From CAVPEW01 sp050247895 (GTDB lineage Bacteria > Actinomycetota > Acidimicrobiia > Acidimicrobiales > VFJN01): a stretch of 22,398 bases of DNA. The position numbers were made by a program, and so were the translations under genes. The stretch covers positions 1-22,398 of the forward strand of contig JBFWTJ010000018.1 of the NCBI GenBank assembly GCA_050247895.1. The letters run 5' to 3'. Below the pieces are notes generated by a model. It searched no databases. It was not told the DNA's origin and was given only the letters and a program-made list of their open reading frames with translations. Of this stretch, positions 7,017 through 13,782 are shown piece by piece (position 1 is the first letter of the stretch; every line of letters begins with the position of its first letter).

Positions 7017-8203
7017 GCACCGGGACCGACTTCGCCTGCCCGGCCTGCGGGAGCACCGCCACCACGGCGTTCCACCGCGAGGACCGGATCCCGACCAACA
7101 GCTGCCTGCTGCTGGCCGACCGCGGCCAGGCCGAGGGCTACCCGCGGGGTGACATGACCCTGCACGTCTGCCGGGCCTGCGGCTTCGTGGCCAACGCCCG
7201 GTTCGACCCGGCCCTGTCGGAGTACTCCAGCCGCTACGAGGAGACCCAGGGCTTCTCGGCCCGGTTCAACGACTTCGCCCGGGATCTGGCCAAGCGCTGG
7301 GTCGACCAGTACGACCTGCACGGCCGGTCGGTGCTCGAGATCGGCTGCGGCAAGGGCGAGTTCCTGGAGATGATGTGCGAGGCCGGGGCCGGCCGGGGCA
7401 TCGGGATCGATCCCAGCGCCCACCCCGAGCGGCGCCAGAGCGAGGCTGCGTCGCGCATCGAGTGGATCACCGACTTCTACTCCGAGCGCTACGCCCACCT
7501 GCAGGCCGACGCCGTCGTGTGCCGGCACACGCTCGAGCACATCGCACCGGTCGGCGACTTCATGCGGACGGTCCGCCGCTCGATCGGCGACCGCACCGAC
7601 ACCATCGTGCTGTTCGAGCTGCCCGACGTGCGCCGGGTCCTCGAAGAGGTCGCCTTCTGGGACGTCTACTACGAGCACTGCTCCTACTTCAGCGCCGGCT
7701 CCCTGGCCCGGCTGTTCCGGGCCACCGGGTTCGAGGTCCTCGACGTCTCGCTGGACTACGACGACCAGTACCTGCTCATCGAGGCCCGGCCGTCGACCAC
7801 CCCGGCCCCGGGCGACCCGCTGCCCATCGAGGACGACCTCGACGCGCTCGTCGCCGCCTCGGCCACCTTCTCCAGCTCCTACACGGCCACCCTGGACCGC
7901 TGGCGCGGGGAGCTGGCCGACCTGCGGGCCGAGGGGGGCAAGGCCGTCATCTGGGGGGCCGGGTCCAAGGGCGTGGCCTTCCTCACCGGCCTCGGCGTGG
8001 TCGACGAGATCGAGTACGCCGTGGACATCAACCCCCACAAGCACGGCATGTTCATGGCCGGCACCGGCCAGCAGATCGTGGCCCCCGAGGCGCTGGTCGA
8101 GTACCGGCCCGACCTGGTCGTGGTCATGAACCCGGTGTACCTGGACGAGATCGGGGAGAGCCTGCGGGCCCTGGGCCTGGATCCCCGCGTGGTGGCGGTG
8201 TGA
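7013..8203 (+). CDS. C-methyltransferase-like SAM protein with zinc module and C-terminal GAGSKG domain
   Basis: A 396-aa protein with the same three-part layout as its upstream neighbour but clearly a different branch. It has an N-terminal zinc module with C9/C12 and C53/C56, a SAM site VLEIGCGKGEFL (107-118) with CRHTLEHI as the post-IV motif, the segment YYEHCSYFS (219-227) in the position of the TylC3 YHEH motif, and a C-terminal domain with IWGAGSKGVAF (313-323). It is most like the protein at 12628-13782, which shares segments all along. The GTG start forms a GTGA overlap. The substrate is probably a nucleotide-linked sugar, inferred from layout and position. Whether it methylates carbon, oxygen or nitrogen is not settled by the sequence. 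Confidence 0.87.
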   Translation: MSTGTDFACPACGSTATTAFHREDRIPTNSCLLLADRGQAEGYPRGDMTLHVCRACGFVANARFDPALSEYSSRYEETQGFSARFNDFARDLAKRWVDQYDLHGRSVLEIGCGKGEFLEMMCEAGAGRGIGIDPSAHPERRQSEAASRIEWITDFYSERYAHLQADAVVCRHTLEHIAPVGDFMRTVRRSIGDRTDTIVLFELPDVRRVLEEVAFWDVYYEHCSYFSAGSLARLFRATGFEVLDVSLDYDDQYLLIEARPSTTPAPGDPLPIEDDLDALVAASATFSSSYTATLDRWRGELADLRAEGGKAVIWGAGSKGVAFLTGLGVVDEIEYAVDINPHKHGMFMAGTGQQIVAPEALVEYRPDLVVVMNPVYLDEIGESLRALGLDPRVVAV

Positions 8204-9447
8204 GCGCCAGCGCCCTGGAGGCGACCACCCCGGCCCACGCGGCCGAGGGGCCCGAGCCGGCCGCCGGTCGTGCCGGTGGTCCCGGCGCGGCCCCGGTCCG
8301 GGTGCTGCACCTGCTCCCCGACCTGGCCATCGGCGGCGGGCAGACCATCGTCCTGAACCACCTGCGCCACGCCGACCGAGACCGCTTCGAGGTCGTCGTC
8401 GCGGTGCTCGAGGGTGGTGGGGCGCTGACCGACGACTTCGCCGAGGCCACCGGGCGGGCACCGATCGAGGTGCCCTTCGACGCCCGCCGGCCCTGGGCCA
8501 GCGTCGTGCCCCTCGTCCGGCTCCTGCGCCGCGAGCGCATCGACCTCCTCCACGTCCACAGCGACGTCGACCGCAAGCTCGGCCACGCCGCGGCCCTGGC
8601 CACCCGGGTCCCGGTGGTCGGCCACCTGCACGCCGAGTGGATCCACCTCGGGCCCAAGGTGCCCGACGGCGCCTCCGGGCCCCGCGCCGCCGCGGCCCGG
8701 GTCCTGGGCTGGGGCCGCGACCGCCTCGAGCGCGCCGCGGTGAAGGGCTACGTGGCCGAGTCGGGCCGGGTCCGGGACCTGTTCCGCCCCCTGGTCGGCC
8801 AGCCCATCACCGTGCTGGACCAGGCCATCCCCCTCGAGCGCTTCGACGGCGTCCGCGCCGAGCGGGCCCGGGTGCGGGCCGAGCTCGACCTGCCGGCCGA
8901 CGCGCCGGTGCTGGTCTGCGTGTCGCGGCTGGTCCCGGGCAAGGGCCAGGGCCGTCTGATCGAGGCGCTGGCCCCGGTGCGGGCCGAGGTGCCCGGCGCG
9001 GTGCTGGTGCTCGTCGGGGGCGGCCCCCTCCTCGAGCAGTACGAGGCCCAGGCCGACCGGCTCGGCCTGACCGGGGCGGTGCGCTTCCTGGGCGACCGCC
9101 ACGACGTGCCGGCCCTGCTCGGCGCGGCCGACCTGTTCGCCTTCGCCTCCGAGAACGAGGGCTTCGGCCTGGCCCTGCTCGAGGCCATGGCGGCCGAGCT
9201 CCCCGTGGTGGCCATGCACTGCGTGGCCTTCGAGGAGTTCGTGGAGGAGGGCGTCACCGGCGTGCTGGTGCCCCAGGGCGACGTCGCCGGCCTGGCCGCG
9301 GCGATCGTCGAGGTGCTGGCCTCGGCCGACCGCGGCGAGGGCTTCGGCGCGGCCGGCCGGGCCGCGGTGGCCCGGCGGTTCCCGCCCGACGCGGTGGCCC
9401 GCTCGTTCGAAGGTGTCTACGACCAGGTCCTCGGAGGGCAGCGATGA
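8200..9447 (+). CDS. Glycosyltransferase family 4
   Basis: A 415-aa GT-B glycosyltransferase. After about 32 low-complexity Ala/Gly/Pro-rich residues the fold begins with VRVLHLLPDLAIGGGQTIVLN, typical of GT4 N-terminal domains. The C-terminal domain has LVCVSRLVPGKGQGRLIEAL, GGGPLLEQYE and an intact E-x7-E donor motif (E320 and E328 in ENEGFGLALLEAM). The GTG start gives a GTGA overlap with the methyltransferase upstream. A later start that trims the low-complexity leader is possible. It should add one sugar to the lipid-linked intermediate; donor and linkage are unknown. Confidence 0.93.
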   Translation: MSASALEATTPAHAAEGPEPAAGRAGGPGAAPVRVLHLLPDLAIGGGQTIVLNHLRHADRDRFEVVVAVLEGGGALTDDFAEATGRAPIEVPFDARRPWASVVPLVRLLRRERIDLLHVHSDVDRKLGHAAALATRVPVVGHLHAEWIHLGPKVPDGASGPRAAAARVLGWGRDRLERAAVKGYVAESGRVRDLFRPLVGQPITVLDQAIPLERFDGVRAERARVRAELDLPADAPVLVCVSRLVPGKGQGRLIEALAPVRAEVPGAVLVLVGGGPLLEQYEAQADRLGLTGAVRFLGDRHDVPALLGAADLFAFASENEGFGLALLEAMAAELPVVAMHCVAFEEFVEEGVTGVLVPQGDVAGLAAAIVEVLASADRGEGFGAAGRAAVARRFPPDAVARSFEGVYDQVLGGQR

Positions 9448-10421
9448 GCGCGGACGGCGCACGGATCCTCGTCACCGGCGGCGCCGGCTTCATCGGGTCG
9501 CACCTCGTCGACTCGCTGGTCGCCGACGGGCACCGGGTGGCGGTCCTCGACCTGCTCACCACGGGCCGCAAGGAGAACCTGGACCGCTCGATCGGCGCCA
9601 TCGAGTTCGTCCACGGCTCGATCCTCGACGCCGAGGTGGTCGAACGGCTGGTCGCGGGGGCCGACGTGGTGTTCCACCTGGCCGCTGCGGTCGGCGTCCG
9701 CCACATCGTGACCGACCCCCTCGGCTCGATCGTCACCAACGTGCGGGGCACCGACATCGTGCTGGAGGCGTGCGCCCGCCACGGCCGGCGCACCCTGGTC
9801 GCCTCGACGTCGGAGATCTACGGCAAGACGCCCCAGCTCCCCATGTCCGAGGACGACGACCGGGTGCTGGGACCGACCTCGGTCCACCGCTGGTCGTACT
9901 CGACCTCCAAGGCGGTCGACGAGCACCTGGCCCTGGCCTACGCCGAGGTCGGCCTGCCGGTGTCGATCGTGCGCTACTTCAACTCCTACGGACCCCGGCT
10001 CGACCCGCGGGGCTACGGATCGGTCCTGGCCCAGTTCCTGCGCCAGGCCACCGCGGGCGAGCCCATCACGGTGCACGGTGACGGACTGCAGACGCGGTGC
10101 TTCACCTTCGTGGCCGACACCGTGCGCGGCACGGTGTCGGCCGGTCTCTCCGACGCGGCGGTCGGCCAGGTCGTGAACCTGGGCAGCGACCACGAGATCA
10201 CCATCGCCGAGCTGGCCCAGCGCGTGCGCGACTACGTCGGCTCGTCCTCGGAGATCCGCCACGTCACCCACGAGAGCTACTACGGACCCGGCTTCGCCGA
10301 CACCCGGCGCCGGGTCCCCGACATCTCCCGGGCGCGCCAGCTCCTCGGGTGGGAGCCCACGGTGGACCTCGAGGAGGGCCTGGGCCGGACCTACGAATGG
10401 TGGAAGGACAATGTCAGCTGA
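9444..10421 (+). CDS. NAD-dependent nucleotide-sugar epimerase/dehydratase (extended SDR)
   Basis: A 325-aa extended SDR with Rossmann motif TGGAGFIG (G12, G15, G18) and a cofactor-loop segment TTGRKENLD. The active site has STSEIYG (S121-S123) and Y152-x3-K156 in WSYSTSK. RYFNSYGPRLDP and the HGDGLQTRCFTFVADTV segment are shared by UDP-glucose 4-epimerase and UDP-glucuronate decarboxylase relatives. The gene directly precedes and overlaps a UDP-sugar 6-dehydrogenase, so it may act before or after that enzyme (4-epimerase or uronate decarboxylase). The ATG has GGAGGG 5 nt upstream and an ATGA overlap with the preceding gene. Confidence 0.9.
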   Translation: MSADGARILVTGGAGFIGSHLVDSLVADGHRVAVLDLLTTGRKENLDRSIGAIEFVHGSILDAEVVERLVAGADVVFHLAAAVGVRHIVTDPLGSIVTNVRGTDIVLEACARHGRRTLVASTSEIYGKTPQLPMSEDDDRVLGPTSVHRWSYSTSKAVDEHLALAYAEVGLPVSIVRYFNSYGPRLDPRGYGSVLAQFLRQATAGEPITVHGDGLQTRCFTFVADTVRGTVSAGLSDAAVGQVVNLGSDHEITIAELAQRVRDYVGSSSEIRHVTHESYYGPGFADTRRRVPDISRARQLLGWEPTVDLEEGLGRTYEWWKDNVS

Positions 10422-11727
10422 GGCGGAGTTCATCGAGCGGGTGGCCCGGCGCGACGTCGTCGTCGGCGTCGTGGGCCAGGGCTACGTCGGGCTCCCCCTC
10501 GCCGTCGCCTTCGCCCAGGCCGGCTTCCGGGCCGTCGGGTTCGACGTCGCCGTCGAGCGGATCGCCGCGCTGGGGCAGGGGCACAGCCACATCGAGGACA
10601 TCCCCGACGCCGTGCTGGGCGAGGTCGTGGCCGCCGGCCGCTACCGGGCCACCGCGGAGGTCGCGGACCTGGCCGCGGCCGATGCCGTGTTCATCTCGGT
10701 GCCCACGCCCTTCGACGAGCACAAGGTCCCCGACCTGTCCTACGTGAGGGCCGCGGCCGAGTCGGTGGCCCGCGCCCTGCACCCCGGCATGCTCGTCGTC
10801 CTCCAGTCGACGACCTACCCGGGCACGACCGCCGAGGTGGTCCAGCCGATCCTGGAGCAGACGGGGTTGAAGGTCGGCGAGGACGTGTTCCTGGCCTTCT
10901 CGCCCGAGCGGGTCGACCCCGGCAACACCCGCTGGAACGTGCGCAACACGCCCAAGGTCGTGGGCGGCACCACGCCGGCCTGCTCGGCCATGGCCGCCGC
11001 GCTGCTCGACGCCGTCCTGGTCGAGCCGGGCGGGGTGACCGTCCTGTCGTCGCCCGACGCGGCCGAGATGACCAAGCTCCTCGAGAACACCTACCGGGCG
11101 GTCAACATCGCCCTGGTCAACGAGCTGGCCATGCTCTGCAACGAGATGGGCATCGACGTGTGGGAGGTCATCGCCGGCGCGGCGACCAAGCCCTTCGGCT
11201 TCCAGCCCTTCCAGCCCGGCATCGGCCCCGGCGGCCACTGCATCCCGGTCGACCCGTACTACCTGTCGTGGCGGGCCCGGGCCTTCGACTTCCAGACCAA
11301 GTTCATCGAGCTGGCCGCCGACACCAACCTGCGCATGGCCCAGCACGTGCGGACCCGGGTCGCCGCCTTCCTGAACGATCGGGGCCGCAGCCTGCGCGGG
11401 ACCGAGGTGCTGGTCCTGGGCGTGGCCTTCAAGCCCAACGTGTCCGACGTGCGGAACTCGCGCGCCCTGCGCGTCGTCGAGCTGCTCGAGGAGGCGGGGG
11501 CCGTGGTGCGCTACTCGGACCCCTGGGTCCCGTCGGTGGTCATCGACGGCATCGAGCGGAAGTCGACCGAGCTCACCCCCGAGGTGCTCGAGGGGACCGA
11601 CCTGGTCCTGGTGCTGGTCGGCCACGACGAGTGGCCCGTCGAGCGGCTCCGCGGCCTGACCACCCCGGTGTTCGACGCCGTCAACGCCCTCGGGCCGCCG
11701 GGCCGCCCCGACCACGAGCGACTCTGA
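10411..11727 (+). CDS. Nucleotide-sugar (UDP-HexNAc type) 6-dehydrogenase
   Basis: A 438-aa NAD-dependent dehydrogenase that oxidises C6 of a UDP-sugar twice to give a uronic acid. The N-terminal NAD fold has GVVGQGYVGLPLAVAFA (about residues 19-35). The middle domain has TKLLENTYRAVNIALVNE, with K222 as the likely catalytic lysine. GPGGHCIPVDPYYLSW holds the catalytic cysteine C277. The C-terminal domain has GVAFKPNVSDVRNS. The HCIPVDPYYL wording fits the UDP-GlcNAc/UDP-ManNAc dehydrogenase branch (WbpA, WecC, TviB relatives) better than UDP-glucose dehydrogenase; this is a judgement from family knowledge. It overlaps the preceding SDR by 11 bp and would supply an acidic sugar for the glycan. 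Confidence 0.92.
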   Translation: MSAEAEFIERVARRDVVVGVVGQGYVGLPLAVAFAQAGFRAVGFDVAVERIAALGQGHSHIEDIPDAVLGEVVAAGRYRATAEVADLAAADAVFISVPTPFDEHKVPDLSYVRAAAESVARALHPGMLVVLQSTTYPGTTAEVVQPILEQTGLKVGEDVFLAFSPERVDPGNTRWNVRNTPKVVGGTTPACSAMAAALLDAVLVEPGGVTVLSSPDAAEMTKLLENTYRAVNIALVNELAMLCNEMGIDVWEVIAGAATKPFGFQPFQPGIGPGGHCIPVDPYYLSWRARAFDFQTKFIELAADTNLRMAQHVRTRVAAFLNDRGRSLRGTEVLVLGVAFKPNVSDVRNSRALRVVELLEEAGAVVRYSDPWVPSVVIDGIERKSTELTPEVLEGTDLVLVLVGHDEWPVERLRGLTTPVFDAVNALGPPGRPDHERL

Positions 11728-11749
11728 GGCCCCTGCGGTGACCCCCCGA

Positions 11750-12580
11750 TCAACCGGCCGCGGCCGGGAACGAGAGCTCCACCGGGAGCATGAACGCGGC
11801 GACGAACGCGGCGTCGAAGGTGGCCCAGCCCGCCTCGCCCGTCAGGTTCGAGGTCTGCGAGCGGTGGGCCAGCAGGGCCCTGCGCTTCAGGTCGAGGAAC
11901 CCGGCGGTGGACACCGCCTCGGCGGTGGCCCAGGCCGAGCGGCGGGCGTAGCCGAGCAGGGACGCCGGGCGCAGCGGCACCCACGGCCCGTCGGGCGAGC
12001 TGTCCCACGGCCCGTGCACCCACAGCCAGACCGGGTGCTCGCGCACCTGTGGCGGCCGGCGCCGGCCCCGCAGCACGTCGCCCAGGGCGGCCCGCAGCGC
12101 CCGGTGGTCCGGGTGCCAGTCCCGGCCCGAGGGCAGGCGGACCTCGTCGGGCGGGTGCGCGTCCAGCTCGGCGGCCAGGGCCTCGGCCAGCTCGGCCCGG
12201 CGGGCCCCCAGGGTCTCGTCGGGCAGGCCGAGCTGCACCACGTCGGCCGGCCCCACGCCGAGGACCTCGCACGCGGCGAGGGCCTCGCCGGCGCGGATCG
12301 TGGCCAGCTCGTCGGGGCCGACCACCGCCGAGCGGTGCGAGGTCCGGCCGTCGGCCGCGAACAGGACCCGGACCGGGGTCCCCGCGGCCCGCTTGCGGGC
12401 GATGGTCGCCCCGCAACCCAAGGTCTCGTCGTCGGGGTGGGGGGCCAGCACGAGGCAGCTCGTGGTGGCCGCCCGCTCGGTGACGTCCACCGCCCGTGCC
12501 AGCAGGTGCCGGCGCCAGGCCTCCCGACCCAGGCCCTCGGCCGAGCGGAGGGTGCGGCGCACGACCGATCCGGCATCCAT
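11750..12580 (-). CDS. PIG-L family deacetylase
   Basis: A 276-aa zinc-dependent deacetylase of the PIG-L/LmbE fold, which removes acetyl groups from GlcNAc-like sugars (as in mycothiol, phosphatidylinositol-glycan and antibiotic pathways). The zinc motif PHPDDE lies at residues 47-52 and the second metal/active-site motif DWHPDHR at 154-160. It is the only - strand gene inside the + strand cluster: 22 bp tail-to-tail from the dehydrogenase and 47 bp head-to-head from the next methyltransferase. The ATG at 12578-12580 is preceded by six G residues with no spacer, so the ribosome site is unclear and the message may be leaderless. The substrate is probably an N-acetylated sugar of this pathway (inference). 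Confidence 0.92.
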   Translation of the reverse strand: MDAGSVVRRTLRSAEGLGREAWRRHLLARAVDVTERAATTSCLVLAPHPDDETLGCGATIARKRAAGTPVRVLFAADGRTSHRSAVVGPDELATIRAGEALAACEVLGVGPADVVQLGLPDETLGARRAELAEALAAELDAHPPDEVRLPSGRDWHPDHRALRAALGDVLRGRRRPPQVREHPVWLWVHGPWDSSPDGPWVPLRPASLLGYARRSAWATAEAVSTAGFLDLKRRALLAHRSQTSNLTGEAGWATFDAAFVAAFMLPVELSFPAAAG

Positions 12581-12627
12581 CCCCCCATCGAAGCACCCGC
12601 GGCGCCCTCGCCGCGACGGAGGTCCTG
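12581..12627. promoter_or_regulatory. Short divergent spacer between deacetylase and methyltransferase genes
   Basis: Only 47 bp separate the two start codons. The GGAGGT at 12618-12623 serves the + strand gene. No recognisable -35/-10 pair fits within the gap on either strand, so any promoters must overlap the coding starts or the genes must use upstream promoters. Confidence 0.35.
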
Positions 12628-13782
12628 GTGAGCTGTCCCGTCTGCGGCTCGGCCGATGCCCGGCCGGTCACCCAGGTCGCCGGCATGCCGGTCCTGTGCA
12701 ACGCCTTCGCGGCGACCGCCGAGGAGGCCCGGGCCATGGCCCGGGGCGAGATCGACCTGCGCGTCTGCGGCACCTGCGGGATGCTGCACAACGCCGCGTT
12801 CGACCCCGCGCTGGCCCCCTACGACAACGCCTACGAGAACTCGCTGCACTTCTCGCCCCGGTTCCAGGAGTTCGCCGGCGAGCTGTCGGCCGACCTGGTC
12901 CGACGCTTCGGCGGTCCCGGGCGCACGGTGGTCGAGATCGGGTCCGGCGCGGGGGACTTCCTCGAGATGGTGGCACCGGGCTTCGGCACCGCCGTGGGCA
13001 TCGACCCCAGCCTGGCCGCGGCCTCCGAGCGCGAGGTCGGCGGCACGCCGCTGCGGCTGCTGCCCGGCGACATCGACCAGGCCCCCGAGGGGCTGCGGGC
13101 CGACCTGCTGCTCAGCCGCCACGTCCTCGAGCACGTGCCCGACCCGGTCGCGCTGCTGCGGGCCATGCGCGAGCGGCTCGCCGGCTCCGACACCCACATC
13201 TACGTCGAGGTCCCCGACGCCGGCCACATGCTGAGGGCCGGTGCGGTGTGGGACCTCATCTACGAGCACGTCGGCTACTTCACCCAGCCGGCCCTGGTCG
13301 CCGCGCTGGCCGCGGCCGGGTGGCACGACATCGCCACCGGCACGTCGTTCGGCGGCCAGTACCTGTGGGCCGAGGCCGCCGCCACGGCGAGGGCCGGGGA
13401 CGACCTGACCCCGGCGGCCGAGGTCGACACGGTGACCGCCGCGGCCCGCCACTTCGGCGAGGTCTACCGCGACGCCGTCACCCGCTGGACCGAGTTCCTC
13501 GAGGGCGAGCGCCGGGCCGGGGCCCGGGTGGCGATCTGGGGGGCAGGGTCCAAGGGCGTGGCCTTCACCAACACCCTGGCCCCCGACGTGGAGGTCATCG
13601 ACGTGAACCCCCGCAAGAGGGGCCGGCACGTCCCGGGCACCGGCGTCGCCGTGTCGGCCCCGGCCGACGTGGCCGGCACCCTCGACACGGTCCTGGTCAT
13701 GAACGGGCTCTACCTCGACGAGATCGAGCGGAGCGGCAAGGAGCTGGGCCTCGACGCCCGCTACGTGGCGGTGGACCGGTGA
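12628..13782 (+). CDS. C-methyltransferase-like SAM protein, paralogue of the one at 7013-8203
   Basis: A 384-aa three-part protein. It has an N-terminal zinc module with C3/C6 and C47/C50, a SAM site VVEIGSGAGDFLE (101-113) with SRHVLEHVPDPV, the segment IYEHVGYF (211-218) where the family has YHEH, and a C-terminal domain with IWGAGSKGVAF (303-313), VIDVNPRKRG and VLVMNGLYLDEIE. Resemblance to the protein at 7013-8203 runs the full length, including the C-terminal NP-YLDEI and LGLD-R-VAV blocks. GTG with GGAGGT 4 nt upstream is the best start. The substrate is probably a nucleotide sugar, inferred from layout and neighbours. Confidence 0.88.
   Translation: MSCPVCGSADARPVTQVAGMPVLCNAFAATAEEARAMARGEIDLRVCGTCGMLHNAAFDPALAPYDNAYENSLHFSPRFQEFAGELSADLVRRFGGPGRTVVEIGSGAGDFLEMVAPGFGTAVGIDPSLAAASEREVGGTPLRLLPGDIDQAPEGLRADLLLSRHVLEHVPDPVALLRAMRERLAGSDTHIYVEVPDAGHMLRAGAVWDLIYEHVGYFTQPALVAALAAAGWHDIATGTSFGGQYLWAEAAATARAGDDLTPAAEVDTVTAAARHFGEVYRDAVTRWTEFLEGERRAGARVAIWGAGSKGVAFTNTLAPDVEVIDVNPRKRGRHVPGTGVAVSAPADVAGTLDTVLVMNGLYLDEIERSGKELGLDARYVAVDR

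Noticed and set aside
11754..11767. Perfect 14-bp palindrome CCGGCCGCGGCCGG near the convergent ends at 11727/11750
   Set aside because: It has no loop and no T-tract, lies within the last codons of the deacetylase (Pro-Ala-Ala-Ala), and such GC palindromes are common at this composition. I do not call it a terminator.
12300..13778. Upstream in-frame extension of the coiled-coil protein to about 1000 aa
   Set aside because: The extension is low-complexity Arg/Pro/Gly sequence that overlaps the deacetylase and methyltransferase in other frames. GTG at 13779 with the GTGA overlap gives a sensible N-terminus.
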